64,000 bases of DNA from Terriglobia bacterium (lineage in GTDB: Bacteria; Acidobacteriota; UBA6911), in the NCBI GenBank assembly GCA_020072565.1, contig JAIQGI010000003.1, forward strand, positions 186,001-250,000. The letters are read 5' to 3'. The notes under the pieces were generated by a model. The model worked only from the letters and a program-made list of their open reading frames with translations. It did no database searches and had not been told where the DNA came from. How positions within the stretch are numbered: position 1 is the stretch's first letter; each line of letters opens with the position of its first letter. A program made the position numbers and the translations under genes. Positions 44,171 through 54,384 of this stretch are shown here, piece after piece.

Positions 44171-44743
44171 ATGACGCAAGAGGAGATTCTCGCGCTTTTC
44201 AAGACCTCCGGTGCCCTTCTTGAGGGGCATTTTCGCCTTTCTTCGGGCCTGCACAGCAGCCGTTACCTGCAGTGCGCCCTGGTTTTGCAGCATCCCGGCC
44301 ACGCCACTGCCCTGGGCGCCGCGCTCGCGGCCCGCATGCGTGAGCGCGCGGAGCAGCCCCGCCTGGTGATCGCTCCAGCCCTCGGCGGCATTCTGGTCGC
44401 CCACGAAGTGGCGCGCGCGCTCGGAGTTCGCGCTCTGTTCGCAGAACGCCAGGAGGGCGTGCTCACGCTGCGCCGCGGCTTCCAAATTGAGCCGGGTGAG
44501 ACATGCTATGTCGTCGAGGATGTGGTCACGACCGGTGGTTCCACCCGGGAAACCATGGATGTCGCGAGGCAAGCTGGGGGAGTGGTCACTGCCGCCGGCG
44601 CCATCATAGACCGAAGCGGCGGCAGAACGGATCTGGGTGTGCCGAGCCTGGCCCTGGCGGTGCTGGATTTCCCCAATTACCCGCCGGACGATTGTCCCAT
44701 GTGTCGGTCTGGCAGCAGGGTGGTTAAGCCGGGGAGCCGATGA
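44171..44743 (+). CDS. pyrE: Orotate phosphoribosyltransferase
   Basis: A 190-residue enzyme joining orotate to PRPP in pyrimidine synthesis. The PRPP-binding motif VVEDVVTTGGS is intact, with FRLSSGLHSSRYLQCAL and IAPALGGILVAHEVA as substrate loops. The C-terminal CPMCRSG with two Cys is typical of the subgroup. Its stop overlaps the truA start (ATGA), so the two are coupled. GGAGCGATC precedes the ATG. Confidence 0.95.
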   Translation: MTQEEILALFKTSGALLEGHFRLSSGLHSSRYLQCALVLQHPGHATALGAALAARMRERAEQPRLVIAPALGGILVAHEVARALGVRALFAERQEGVLTLRRGFQIEPGETCYVVEDVVTTGGSTRETMDVARQAGGVVTAAGAIIDRSGGRTDLGVPSLALAVLDFPNYPPDDCPMCRSGSRVVKPGSR

Positions 44744-45483
44744 AATCCCGCCGCAATATCAAGCTCGTTCTTGGATTTGACGGCACGGCCTATCATGGCT
44801 GGCAAATCCAGGAGCGACAAAAAACCGTCCAGGGGGAGCTCCGCAAGGCGCTCCAGGAAATCACCGGAGAGCAGTCAAATCCCATTGGAAGCGGCCGCAC
44901 CGACGCCGGTACGCACGCACGCCGCTTTGTGGCCAGCTTCACCACCGGCGCCCGCATTCCCGTCGCGAGCCTGTCCCGGGCCTTGAACAGTGTCTTGCCG
45001 CCTGACATCCGGATCCTATCGGCCCGTGAGGTACCTGAGGATTTCCATGCCCGGGGAAGCGCGCTCTCAAAAATCTATCGCTACCAGATCTACCGGGGTT
45101 CAGTCCTGCCGCCTCATCTGGCACGGGAGCATTTTCATTACCCATACCCCATTGACCTTACGATCATGCAGCGGGCGGCGGCGTTGTTTGTGGGCGCGCA
45201 CGATTTCGCCAGCTTCGCCGCCAAGGGGGGTGGCCGGAAACATACCGTGCGCCATATTTACAGTTGCCGGCTCAAAGGCGCCGGCTACCGCCTGCTTTTC
45301 ACGGTCGAGGGGAACGGTTTCCTGCACCACATGGTCCGCAACATGGTGGGCACGCTCCTCGAACTGGGACGTGGGCTGATGACATTGCCCGAATTCGAGG
45401 ATCTGTTCGAGTGCCACGATCGCAGCCGGGCCGGTTTCACGGTCCCGGCCCACGGCCTCATCCTGCTCAAAGTCCGGTATTGA
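44740..45483 (+). CDS. truA: tRNA pseudouridine synthase A
   Basis: A 247-residue enzyme modifying U38-U40 of tRNA anticodon stems. The catalytic Asp55 lies in SGRTDAGTHA, and YHGWQIQ, the DFHARGSALSKIYRY segment and LHHMVRNMVGTLLELG are the other TruA motifs. The start overlaps pyrE by four bases. Confidence 0.96.
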   Translation: MKSRRNIKLVLGFDGTAYHGWQIQERQKTVQGELRKALQEITGEQSNPIGSGRTDAGTHARRFVASFTTGARIPVASLSRALNSVLPPDIRILSAREVPEDFHARGSALSKIYRYQIYRGSVLPPHLAREHFHYPYPIDLTIMQRAAALFVGAHDFASFAAKGGGRKHTVRHIYSCRLKGAGYRLLFTVEGNGFLHHMVRNMVGTLLELGRGLMTLPEFEDLFECHDRSRAGFTVPAHGLILLKVRY

Positions 45484-45548
45484 GGGCGCCGGCCGCTATC
45501 TCCAAGGCAACCCTGAACTGCGGAGAATCCCCGAAGGTTCCTTGGCCG

Positions 45549-45567
45549 CATTTCATGTATTTCGGGG
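45549..45567. repeat. Dispersed TTTCGTG repeat, copy before uppS
   Basis: CATTTCATGTATTTCGGGG, sharing CATGTATTTCG with the copy at 11824-11853, lies between truA and uppS. Confidence 0.5.
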
Positions 45568-45620
45568 TCCCATTTTGGTGCTACCATGGTACATCTAATC
45601 ATAGAGCGAGGTTTCCTTGT

Positions 45621-46394
45621 ATGACTGGTAAGGGTGTTCTTGCCCAACCAGGAACTGTCGAAGCGAGCCTGCTCCGGAGCATTGACAGAGACCGGCTGCC
45701 GCGTCACGTTGCCGTCATCATGGATGGTAACGGCCGGTGGGCACGACAACGCAGACTGCCAAGGGTCGCCGGACATCGTGCCGGTATCGATTCGGTTCGG
45801 GAGATCGTCGAGGTTTCTGCGCGCCTGGGCCTTGAAGTCCTGACGCTGTATGCGTTCTCCGTGGAGAACTGGAAGAGGCCGCAAACCGAAGTGCGCATCC
45901 TCATGCGGCTGCTCAAGGAGTATGTCAAGCGCGAGCTGACCAGGCTGGTCGACGGGAACATTCGCTTTCTCGCCATCGGTCGCGTGGAGGAACTCGCACC
46001 TTCGGTCCGGCATGAGCTGGAACGGGCCATGGAAAAGACGAGCTCCAATACCGGAATGATCCTCAATGTGGCGCTCAATTATGGGGGACGCGCCGAACTC
46101 GTGGACACCTTTAACAGGCTGCTGGATCAGCAGAATGGACGCCGGATCCAGATTACGGAAGAGCTGATTTCTCAATCCCTTTATACGGGGGGCATTCCGG
46201 ACCCGGACCTGCTCATCCGCACCAGCGGCGAACTGCGGGTCAGCAACTTCCTTCTGTGGCAGATCGCCTATGCCGAAATCTATGTCACGCCGACCTACTG
46301 GCCCGATTTCCGCCGGCGACACCTGTTCGAAGCCATCCTGGACTTTCAAAAAAGAGATCGCCGCTATGGGGGCATCCCGGATGTCTCCAGATGA
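45621..46394 (+). CDS. uppS: Isoprenyl transferase (undecaprenyl diphosphate synthase)
   Basis: A 257-residue cis-prenyltransferase producing the C55 lipid carrier of cell-wall polymers. The catalytic Asp35 lies in VIMDGNGRWA, LYAFSVENWKRP and LALNYGG-like segments follow, and LLIRTSGELRVSNFLLWQIAY is the diphosphate-binding site. ATG at 45621 after GAGG. cdsA overlaps its 3' end. It opens the conserved uppS-cdsA-dxr-rseP block. Confidence 0.96.
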   Translation: MTGKGVLAQPGTVEASLLRSIDRDRLPRHVAVIMDGNGRWARQRRLPRVAGHRAGIDSVREIVEVSARLGLEVLTLYAFSVENWKRPQTEVRILMRLLKEYVKRELTRLVDGNIRFLAIGRVEELAPSVRHELERAMEKTSSNTGMILNVALNYGGRAELVDTFNRLLDQQNGRRIQITEELISQSLYTGGIPDPDLLIRTSGELRVSNFLLWQIAYAEIYVTPTYWPDFRRRHLFEAILDFQKRDRRYGGIPDVSR

Positions 46395-47199
46395 TATGCT
46401 CAAACGAGTCCTATCTGCCCTGCTGCTGATACCGGTCACACTGGCTGTTGTTCTCCTCTCTCCGCCGGCTTATTACCTCGCGGCACTGGGGATCGTCGGA
46501 TCCTTGTGCCTCAATGAGTATTTTCAGATCATGCAGAGCATGGGGATACGCGGGCAGCCGTGGCTCGGTTACGCCGGCTTCTGGATTCTTCTCATCGGCT
46601 TTCAGTCGGGGCGGTTTCCGACCACCGTTCTGGGTGCGGGATTGTTTGTGGCCGCGTTCCTGGCGGCAATGTGGCGCCGGGATGCGATGCGGGACCGTGT
46701 GCTGGGGCTGATGGTCAACCTGCTGGGCGTCTGCTACCTGGCGCTCTGCCTCTACGCCGCCTTTGCCGTGCGTTATGCATTTGGCGCCAAGTTCGGTTTG
46801 GAGTGGACCCTGATTTTGCTGGCCGTCATCTGGGCGGGAGACACCGCCGCCTTTATTGCCGGCAAGAGCTTCGGCCGCACACCTTTTGCACCCCGGCTAA
46901 GCCCTAAAAAGACCAATGAGGGGGCACTGGGCGGCCTGCTGGCCGGGCTGTTGGTGGCTGTCCTTCTCCGTCATTACTTCTTTGCCGATCTTCCCTTGAG
47001 GCACGTCATCGCGACTTCGCTGCTCGTTGGCATATTCGGCCAGCTCGGTGACCTGGCGGAATCGATGCTCAAACGCGCAGCGGAGGTCAAAGAAAGCTCG
47101 AACCTGATCCCGGGGCACGGGGGCCTGCTCGACCGCATTGACAGCCTTCTGTTTGCTTTCCCTGCCATGTATTTCTATCTCCAGCTCATGTACTCGTGA
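46381..47199 (+). CDS. cdsA: Phosphatidate cytidylyltransferase
   Basis: About 272 residues with eight or so membrane segments; it makes CDP-diacylglycerol, the precursor used by PgsA at 18654-19391. The signature GHGGLLDRIDSLLFAFPAMY with the upstream LSPKKTNEGALGG is intact. The ATG at 46381 follows GGGGG by eight bases and overlaps uppS; an ATG at 46396, just past the uppS stop, is an alternative. Its last 14 bases overlap the convergent treZ. Confidence 0.94.
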   Translation: MSPDDMLKRVLSALLLIPVTLAVVLLSPPAYYLAALGIVGSLCLNEYFQIMQSMGIRGQPWLGYAGFWILLIGFQSGRFPTTVLGAGLFVAAFLAAMWRRDAMRDRVLGLMVNLLGVCYLALCLYAAFAVRYAFGAKFGLEWTLILLAVIWAGDTAAFIAGKSFGRTPFAPRLSPKKTNEGALGGLLAGLLVAVLLRHYFFADLPLRHVIATSLLVGIFGQLGDLAESMLKRAAEVKESSNLIPGHGGLLDRIDSLLFAFPAMYFYLQLMYS

Positions 47200-49063
47200 A
47201 CAGAATAGCTCCATATCCCGCAGTAACGACATGCAGGGGCGCTTCAGCTCTTTTTCTTAGAAGCGCGGGCGGTTCTGATTCGCCCAAACGGCCCCCGTAT
47301 TGAGAAGCGCCGCTCCACAGCGCCAGCCGCCAATCACAGTCATCATAGAGGATCGGGATGCTCTGACTGCCAGAGGAGAAATTGCAGACCAGCAGGGCCC
47401 GAGAGGCGGATGAGTCCCTCCGCTCAATGACCAGCCATTTCGCCTGCGTGGATAAATCGACGCTGGTAAGATCCTTACGGCAATTGGACAGACAGTTGTG
47501 CTGCTTTCTCAAGGCCACCAAATCCTGATAAAATCGAAGAATTCCGGCGTGTGGCGATCGCTCCATCAACGGCCAGCAGAGTCTGGACCTCTCGAATGTT
47601 GCAGGCGCCTGCGGCTCTGGAAATTCGCGGTCGGAGTAAAATGCGGCGTATTCTCTCCTGCGCCCTTCGCGAACCGCCTGCGCCAATTTTGGGTCATCGA
47701 AGCTCGTGAAAAAGAAAAACGGCGCAGTCTCTCCATACTCCTGCCCCATGAAGATCATAGGAATACAGGGGGAACACAAAACGACTGCCCCTGCCAGTTT
47801 CTGCTGCTCCGGCGAGACGCGGATCGACAATCTGGCCCCGAGGCATGCATTTGCAACCTGGTCGTGGTTCTGAACATATACCACGAATTGACTGCCTGGC
47901 CGCTCCTTCGACGAGCTGCCATGGCATCGCCGGCGATAAGCGGAGTACTTGCCGTCATACACGAAACCATCACAAATGGACTTCCTGAGATCCTCGAGCG
48001 TGCCAAAGTCCGCCAGGTATCCGCGCTTGTCTCCTGTCACAACCGCGTGCAGAGAGTGATGGAAATCATCGTGCCATTGGGCGTCGATCCCAAAGCCACA
48101 TCGGGATCGGGGCTCGATGATGCGGACATCGTTGAGGTCGCTTTCGGCGATGATCCAGGCTGAGCGTCCCAATCGCTCCGCCTGTCCATGAAAAGATTCA
48201 GCCAGTTCCGCCAGGAAATGCCGGGATCCGCCATCGAAAATCTCGTGAACGGCGTCAAGACGCAAGGCATCGACATGATACTCGGTCAACCAGTACAGGG
48301 CGTTATCGACGAAGAAGCGGCGTATGCCGTCACTGTCGGCGCCATCGAAATTGACCGCGTCACCCCAGGGCGCGTGATATCTGGCGGTGAAGATGGGAGC
48401 GAAATCTCCCAGGTAATTTCCCTCCGGACCGAAATGATTGTAAACGACGTCCAACACAACGGCGAGACCCGCGCGGTGGCAGGCATCCACAAGTCTTTGA
48501 AGCCCAGCCGGACCTCCATACGCTGAATGGGGGGCATACAGGCAAGCGCCGTCATAGCCCCAGTTGCGCGCGCCCGGGAACTCCGCCACCGGCATCAGTT
48601 CCACCGCGGTAATCCCCAGTTGCCGCAGATAATGGAGTCTGGGAATAATTGCCTCAAAAGTTCCCTCTGGTGTGAAGGTCCCCACGTGCAGTTCGTAGAT
48701 CACCAGTTGTCTGAAAGCGATCCCCTTCCAGTCCTGGTCGGACCAGACAAACGAATGGGGATCGACCACCCGCGAAGGGCCGTGGACTCCCGCAGGTTGC
48801 CAGCGGGAAACCGGATCGGGGCGTTCCCTGCCGTCCCCCAGTATAAAACTGTAATCGGTACTCGCGGCAAGATCCGGCACTGTTGCGGTGAACTCTCCTG
48901 CGGCTTCCGGACTCATCGGGATTGTGCGGGTCGCGCTCTGCAGGATCTGCAAGGCGATGGTCTGCAGCCGTGGCGCCCAGACACGAAACTGCACGCCGCC
49001 GCCCGGCAAAACCCGAGCGCCAAATCGAAGTTCCCATGGATCCCTTAGCGGTCCCTCAGGCAT
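47186..49063 (-). CDS. treZ: Malto-oligosyltrehalose trehalohydrolase
   Basis: A 625-residue glycoside hydrolase family 13 enzyme that releases trehalose from maltooligosyl trehalose. An N-terminal beta domain ([15 protein letters not shown]) is followed by the barrel with nucleophile region [11 protein letters not shown], acid/base region [10 protein letters not shown] and VQNHDQVAN for the third acid; [12 protein letters not shown] is typical of TreZ. The ATG overlaps the treY stop by eight bases, indicating coupling. Its 3' end overlaps cdsA on the other strand, which shows how tightly this block is inserted. Confidence 0.95.
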   Translation of the reverse strand: MPEGPLRDPWELRFGARVLPGGGVQFRVWAPRLQTIALQILQSATRTIPMSPEAAGEFTATVPDLAASTDYSFILGDGRERPDPVSRWQPAGVHGPSRVVDPHSFVWSDQDWKGIAFRQLVIYELHVGTFTPEGTFEAIIPRLHYLRQLGITAVELMPVAEFPGARNWGYDGACLYAPHSAYGGPAGLQRLVDACHRAGLAVVLDVVYNHFGPEGNYLGDFAPIFTARYHAPWGDAVNFDGADSDGIRRFFVDNALYWLTEYHVDALRLDAVHEIFDGGSRHFLAELAESFHGQAERLGRSAWIIAESDLNDVRIIEPRSRCGFGIDAQWHDDFHHSLHAVVTGDKRGYLADFGTLEDLRKSICDGFVYDGKYSAYRRRCHGSSSKERPGSQFVVYVQNHDQVANACLGARLSIRVSPEQQKLAGAVVLCSPCIPMIFMGQEYGETAPFFFFTSFDDPKLAQAVREGRRREYAAFYSDREFPEPQAPATFERSRLCWPLMERSPHAGILRFYQDLVALRKQHNCLSNCRKDLTSVDLSTQAKWLVIERRDSSASRALLVCNFSSGSQSIPILYDDCDWRLALWSGASQYGGRLGESEPPALLRKRAEAPLHVVTAGYGAILFTST

Positions 49064-51992
49064 TGCGCGAGGTGTCCTCCATATCCAGCAAAGCGAAGGG
49101 CAGGTGCGAAAAAACCTGCGCCAAAGGAAGAGCTAGCCTGCCTTTGTTGCTGTCCACGCTTATACGCCGCTGGGTGAACACATCCAGAAGGGTGTTGCCG
49201 ACCACCCTCTTGCGCAGCAGCACAATCGTGTCCCCCCAAGCCTCCTCTCCCACCGGAAATGGCCCGCCGTTCCCTAGCGCCGTGAAAAAGCGGCCGGCCA
49301 AGGCGAGCACGGACCGGCGACCCAGCGTCCGGGCAAAAGCAATGATGTGTTTTTGCCGACTCCCAGCTGCGCGCAAAGGGAGGTAGGCTCCCCGGGCAAA
49401 GAGATCCCGGTTGGCCTTGCGAAACTTCAAAGCTCGACTCGTCACATAGAGCTTGATGCCGCCGTCGCTGGGTTCGTTTGCCAGGCGCAGGACCGCATCG
49501 GCCGGATCTTCCCGACTCTCATCATCCAGCCGCTCGAGCAGGGACCGACGCAGTTGATAGTCCACCGGGCGGCGGTTGTCGGGATCCACGAGACTGAAGT
49601 TCCAGACTTCGTTACCCTGGTAGAAATCGGGGACGCCCGGCGCAGCGATCTTCAGCAGCACCTGCGCCAGAGAATTCAGCATTCCAGCCCACGCGATCCT
49701 GCGCTGAAAGGGGATGAATCCATTGAGAAACTCGTTGCCGGGCGCGGGATCCAGAACCGCCTGGATAAAATTACGCACGATAGTCTCGTAGGATGTGTTG
49801 GGGCTGACCCAGCTGGTGAACAGCTTTGCCTCACGCAACGCCTTTTCCATGTAAGCTTGAATTCTGGATACGAACTCCTCGTGCTCCTGAGGGTTCATGG
49901 GCTTGAGGGGCCACACACCCAGGAGCGTCTGGTAGAGAAGGTACTCCGCATTGGCGCTCGGCGTTTCGACGCCAGCAAGATCTGCCTTCCGGCTCCGGTT
50001 CAGTTTCTGCCAGGAGCGCAGCGCCCGATACCATTCCGCGGGTATCTCCGACAGGACATTGATACGAGCCCGGACATCCTCACTGCACTTGCTGTCATGA
50101 GTGGACGTAGTCAGCAGCGAGTTGGGCCATTGGTCCATGCGCGCGGCATTCCGGGCATGGAAATAATCACGCGATACGCCGAATCGCTGCGGGCTGCCGC
50201 CAACCTCATTGAGCGAAGCCAGGGGATAATAGCGATAGAACGCGGTGTCCTCCAGGCCTTTCGCCATCACCGGCCCGGTGTACTGTTGCAGGCGCAGGAC
50301 GAAGAGCCTTCGTTCGGCCCGCTGTTCGTCACTGAGTCCGCCGGGGTCCTCCAGCAGAAGCACGCTCTGGATGAAGTCGAAAACCGACGCGCTCAACGCC
50401 GGGTTGCGTCGTTTTGCGACTGAGATCGCCAGCCGGATGTAGCGTTCGTCCTCGGAATCCACCCTTGTCGCGTCGCTTTCAATATAGGTTCGATAGATCG
50501 GGAAGCAGCTGACCACGTCGCGCAACGCATCGCGCAGGTTTTCGAGTGTGAAATCCCGCGACCATCGGTGCTGCTCGGAAACGCGATCCAGCATGCGTGC
50601 CAGCACGTTCAGCTCGCTTGACATCGACACCTGCATGATCAGTTTCTTGCTGTGCTCAAAAACCATGCTCTCGTACGGCCCCGACCAGCCGGTGAACTTC
50701 TGGTAAAGATGCACAAACGTGCGTCGTCTCGCCCTGTCGACGAAGACTCCATTGAGGAGGTTCAGGAAGTCGTACCCTGTCGTGCCTTCGATCTCCCAGC
50801 CGGGGCGCAGAGCTTCATCACCAACCAGGATTTTTTCCGCCACGACAAAAGACGGGTGTTCCGAAGCAGAACCGGAGGATTCGCGTGCGGTCCGGCAACC
50901 CTCCTGCAGGTCCCGGAAGTACCGTTCCGGCTCGAACAGACCGTCCGGATGGTCGATTCGCAGCCCGATGACATGGCCGAGCCGGATGAGATCGAAAATC
51001 GACGCATGAACCGCGGCAAATACTGCGGGATCCTCTACCCGGATCGCTGCCAGATCATTGATATCGAAGAACCGCCGATAGTTGATCTCGTCGGCAGCGA
51101 CGCGCCAGAAGCTAAGACGGTACGCCTGCCCCGCCAGGAGCCGTTCCAGCCGGTCGAAGCTCCTGGGATCGCCTGGCGTTCCGTTGATCCTCGTCAGGGA
51201 TGCTTCGAAGGCGCACCGGACCGGAGCGCTGGCTTCGAGAAGGGTCGACAGGCGCCGTTTGATGACCTCCTTTTCCCGCTGCCGCTCGTGGATCCTGGCC
51301 TCATCGGTTTCGCTATGGTCCGGGAGGTGCGATATGGCGGTGAGGATGCTTTCCAACTCGAGCACATCCTGGGGCGAATCGCCGACAGTCTGCTTCAGTT
51401 CAGCCAGCGCCGGCTCGAGAATCAGGTGCCAGGTATGCGGTGCGACCGGTAATCGGGTCTGATAGAAACATGTGGAAAAGCCATTGGTGTCCCATGCTAT
51501 GGTAATCTGCTGGTCTTCCAGGACTCGCCCGTACTGGTCGCCAAGAACCGGAAGGAGCACTTTGTTGGCGAGGTCCTCTTTGGGCGGATTCCAGTCGATG
51601 TCAAAAAACCACGCGTAAGGGGAACTGGGACCGTTCTCGAGTACATCCCACCACCAGATGTTGCTCGAGTCTCCGATACACATGTGATTAGGCACGACGT
51701 CCAGGAGCAGGCCCATATCAAGTTGTCTGAGACGTCCGACAAAGCTCGAGAACTCCTCCAGGGTTCCGATCTCCGGATTGATCCTGGTGAAATCTGTCAC
51801 GTCATAGCCGTGCAGGCTGCCGGGGCGAGCCATGAGCAACGGTGAAGCATAACAGTCGCTGATGCCGAGCTTGTCCAGGTAGTCTGTAAGTGCCGCAGCA
51901 TGTTTTATGGTAAAGAAGCGATTGAATTGCAGTCGATAAGTGGACGCGGGAACGTAAACGGGGTCGCCCCTAGTGCGCTTCTTCATACCCAT
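49056..51992 (-). CDS. treY: Malto-oligosyltrehalose synthase
   Basis: A 978-residue GH13 enzyme converting the reducing end of maltodextrin to a trehalose linkage. It starts with the strands [42 protein letters not shown] (catalytic Asp) and SFVVAEKIL (Glu) are the active-site regions, with [16 protein letters not shown] near the end. The ATG at 51992 is behind AAAGGTG; a second ATG is at 51986. It is longer than most TreY (700-850) because of its middle and C-terminal insertions. It overlaps treZ; treT ends just past it. Confidence 0.94.
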   Translation of the reverse strand: MGMKKRTRGDPVYVPASTYRLQFNRFFTIKHAAALTDYLDKLGISDCYASPLLMARPGSLHGYDVTDFTRINPEIGTLEEFSSFVGRLRQLDMGLLLDVVPNHMCIGDSSNIWWWDVLENGPSSPYAWFFDIDWNPPKEDLANKVLLPVLGDQYGRVLEDQQITIAWDTNGFSTCFYQTRLPVAPHTWHLILEPALAELKQTVGDSPQDVLELESILTAISHLPDHSETDEARIHERQREKEVIKRRLSTLLEASAPVRCAFEASLTRINGTPGDPRSFDRLERLLAGQAYRLSFWRVAADEINYRRFFDINDLAAIRVEDPAVFAAVHASIFDLIRLGHVIGLRIDHPDGLFEPERYFRDLQEGCRTARESSGSASEHPSFVVAEKILVGDEALRPGWEIEGTTGYDFLNLLNGVFVDRARRRTFVHLYQKFTGWSGPYESMVFEHSKKLIMQVSMSSELNVLARMLDRVSEQHRWSRDFTLENLRDALRDVVSCFPIYRTYIESDATRVDSEDERYIRLAISVAKRRNPALSASVFDFIQSVLLLEDPGGLSDEQRAERRLFVLRLQQYTGPVMAKGLEDTAFYRYYPLASLNEVGGSPQRFGVSRDYFHARNAARMDQWPNSLLTTSTHDSKCSEDVRARINVLSEIPAEWYRALRSWQKLNRSRKADLAGVETPSANAEYLLYQTLLGVWPLKPMNPQEHEEFVSRIQAYMEKALREAKLFTSWVSPNTSYETIVRNFIQAVLDPAPGNEFLNGFIPFQRRIAWAGMLNSLAQVLLKIAAPGVPDFYQGNEVWNFSLVDPDNRRPVDYQLRRSLLERLDDESREDPADAVLRLANEPSDGGIKLYVTSRALKFRKANRDLFARGAYLPLRAAGSRQKHIIAFARTLGRRSVLALAGRFFTALGNGGPFPVGEEAWGDTIVLLRKRVVGNTLLDVFTQRRISVDSNKGRLALPLAQVFSHLPFALLDMEDTSRNA

Positions 51993-52146
51993 TGCACCTT
52001 TCGCCGACGCGGAAACATGCCAGCCCGGCATCGGGACAAAGGCACTTTGAATGGAGACGCCAAAAGGACCCAAGATTCGAGATGCCCGCTTCGGAAGCAC
52101 CATGCGTAAACCAGGCAGAGTGGAATCAGATAGCCTCTCTCCGGCA

Positions 52147-53376
52147 TTAGTCCAGATAAACGATATCCTTCTCAGGGTAGTCGAGCGCAAGCATGATCAA
52201 CAGGTAATCCTTCACATTCCGGGTCAGCAGAAAATTCTGCTTCACGTGCTGATAGCCATTTTCACCCAGCCTCCGGCGCAGTTCCGCATCGGAGAGCAAC
52301 TGAAGGGCTCGATACGCTGCGCCTTCGGGAGAATGAACCAGGAATCCCGTGACTCCATCGATAATTTGTATCTTGATGCCGCCCACCGCGGACCCGATGA
52401 CCGGTTTCTTCTTCCACAGAGCTTCGCTCACGGTAAGACCGAAGCCCTCCTTGATGGATTTCTGAAAAACAATGGTGGAGGCACGAACAAGTGCGTTGAT
52501 CTCGATATCGCTGAAGGGCGGAAGCAGCAGGATGTGAATATCGGGATCAGTTCCTGCCGCTTCCCGCACTTCCTGCAGAACCAGTTCCCCCTCCGGATCG
52601 TCCGATGCCCCGCCTCCGGCCAGAACCAGCTGGCAGTTGCATCGCTTCTTGACTCTCCGATAAGATGCGATCACGCCCACAGGATCCTTGAGACGATCGA
52701 ATCGCGAGATTTGTGTCAGAATCGGGCATTCGGGATCGATCCCGTATTTTTCCAGAACCTTGACAATCTCGCCCGGCTCCAGGTCGCGATTCTTCTCGCT
52801 CAGGGGATCGATGGAAGGAGCCATCATGAATTGCGGGATGGGCAGGCGCTGGGCGAAATCGGGCATGGAAAAAATCGATGCGTCGTACTGCTCCACGAAG
52901 GGTCTGAGAAACTCCCACACGCGCGGATCCGGGGTTGATATGTCGATGTGGCACCGCCAGACCCATTGGCGGCCGATCTCTTTCTTTGCGGCGATCAGTC
53001 CGGCCGGCTGCGGATCGTGAATCCACACGACGTCTCCGGTGAAATTCATCTCGCGCAGATTCATCTCAGTATTTGCCCGGTAGCACTCCAGCATTTCTTC
53101 AGAAATCTGCTCGGATTTTCCGTGCAAGGCGTTGTGGAAGGCCTTCGTGACATTGAAAAAGGCCTGGTCTCCTTTGATCACATCCCAAGCCGCATCGACA
53201 CCGAGTTCGCGCAGCAGGGGCACCATCCTCGTGAGGATCTCTGCCACGCCGCCGCCGACCGGGGTCGAATTGATGTTTTGCAGCCGCTTGGTCCGGACAC
53301 GATCGGCGACGACTTTGAGCTCGTCCAGAATCTCGACCCCAACGATGCCCTCGTAATCCCGCAGCTTCATGGGCAT
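52147..53376 (-). CDS. treT: Trehalose glycosyltransferring synthase (GT4 family, TreT-like)
   Basis: A 409-residue GT-B glycosyltransferase. [20 protein letters not shown] and [20 protein letters not shown] are close to TreT from hyperthermophiles, which joins NDP-glucose to glucose. The GT4 E-x7-E motif appears as [28 protein letters not shown] and [10 protein letters not shown] are also TreT-type segments. A 1-base gap separates it from the DUF5752 gene, and treY/treZ lie behind it, so two trehalose routes are in one operon. Symbol by homology memory; related GT4 enzymes with other acceptors cannot be excluded. Confidence 0.82.
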   Translation of the reverse strand: MPMKLRDYEGIVGVEILDELKVVADRVRTKRLQNINSTPVGGGVAEILTRMVPLLRELGVDAAWDVIKGDQAFFNVTKAFHNALHGKSEQISEEMLECYRANTEMNLREMNFTGDVVWIHDPQPAGLIAAKKEIGRQWVWRCHIDISTPDPRVWEFLRPFVEQYDASIFSMPDFAQRLPIPQFMMAPSIDPLSEKNRDLEPGEIVKVLEKYGIDPECPILTQISRFDRLKDPVGVIASYRRVKKRCNCQLVLAGGGASDDPEGELVLQEVREAAGTDPDIHILLLPPFSDIEINALVRASTIVFQKSIKEGFGLTVSEALWKKKPVIGSAVGGIKIQIIDGVTGFLVHSPEGAAYRALQLLSDAELRRRLGENGYQHVKQNFLLTRNVKDYLLIMLALDYPEKDIVYLD

Positions 53377-53377
53377 A

Positions 53378-54031
53378 TCAATGCGCTCCCTTCCGGCGGC
53401 TCAACTCGATGATCTCGTTTTTCAGCTCGTCCATGGTGCGTTCATAGGGATCCAGTGCACCGATAGCCCCGGCAAGTTCCGTCTTACCCCACCCTGCCAG
53501 CCATTGGGAAAAATCGTTGGTGGCACGCTCCAGCCGGAAGCGCGCCTCCAGAAAATGGAAGTAGAGCGAGTTGTTCGTAATCGTCGGCAATTTGGAGAAA
53601 AAATCCGCGACGTTGCTCCCGACCGTGCCGAGCGGCATGATAAAGCTCTTGGACTTGCAGAAATGAAACTCATCGCCAGGCGGGCATTCGCGGGCACGTC
53701 CGCCGACCGTGCGCAGGTGAATCTCGATCGTCTGCACGATGCTGTCGCGCAGTTGCCTCACCGAGGTGAAAGCCAGCATGTCGATGGCGGCGAGTTTTTC
53801 CGATAGCGCATCCTCCCGCAACGCCTCGCCGACCCAAACGGCAAAGTCGTTGTAGACCACGGGCTTCTCAAAGTGGTGTGTCAGAAAACGCTGGTGGGTG
53901 TGATAGAAGACAGAAGAGCCCGGCACTTCGCGCAAAATGGCGAGCAGCTGGGGGAGAGTACGCGCGTTCCGGCCGGTGAGTTCGACCAGATGACGTTCCG
54001 TGTAAAATCGAAACGGCTCAGGGTGGTTCAT
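53378..54031 (-). CDS. DUF5752 family protein
   Basis: A 217-residue protein without signal peptide. The opening FRFYTERHLVELTGRNARTL is followed by LREVPGSSVFYHTHQRFLTH and FEKPVVYNDFAVWVGEAL; the conserved His and acidic residues suggest a metal or phosphate site, but no activity is known. The ATG at 54031 follows a G-run; its stop is one base before treT, so it is translated with treT. The partnership suggests a regulator or accessory of trehalose or glucan metabolism. Confidence 0.75.
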   Translation of the reverse strand: MNHPEPFRFYTERHLVELTGRNARTLPQLLAILREVPGSSVFYHTHQRFLTHHFEKPVVYNDFAVWVGEALREDALSEKLAAIDMLAFTSVRQLRDSIVQTIEIHLRTVGGRARECPPGDEFHFCKSKSFIMPLGTVGSNVADFFSKLPTITNNSLYFHFLEARFRLERATNDFSQWLAGWGKTELAGAIGALDPYERTMDELKNEIIELSRRKGAH

Positions 54032-54384
54032 CCCCCCAACCTCCGCGGTGGATGATAACAACACACGTCTATATTGTGATTCCAGATTGGTCGTTGGGCA
54101 AGCTGCGGCAACCGGGTCTGCTGCCGTCCTGGCGCAATTTGCCAGGGGAGCTGTATCGGCCGCTGAGATCGTTGTTTCAAAGGCCAGCACACCCGGCTTG
54201 CCCCGCCTCGTGGATCTGTTCGGACAGGATGGCCGACCGCCTGCAGCGGAACTCGATGGGGCAACAAAGAGCAATCTTGCCGACATCAGGATTCCCAAAG
54301 GTGCCTTTTTCGGAAGTTTGGTGGCGCCGCGGAGCCGGATTCGATAGAATGTAAGTTTTATATTGGCCCACGAGGCGCGTTTCC
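54032..54384. other. Divergent region between the trehalose operon and dxr
   Basis: 353 bases holding, by position, the promoters of both units. Two overlapping plus-strand frames of 99-100 codons (54048-54354) lack ribosome-binding sites and recognisable motifs. A/T-rich DNA at 54344-54366 may include the dxr promoter. No RNA gene is seen. Confidence 0.5.

Noticed and set aside
54048-54354. Two overlapping plus-strand frames between the trehalose operon and dxr
   Set aside because: No ribosome-binding site, implausible composition and mutual overlap; the stretch is better explained as a promoter region.
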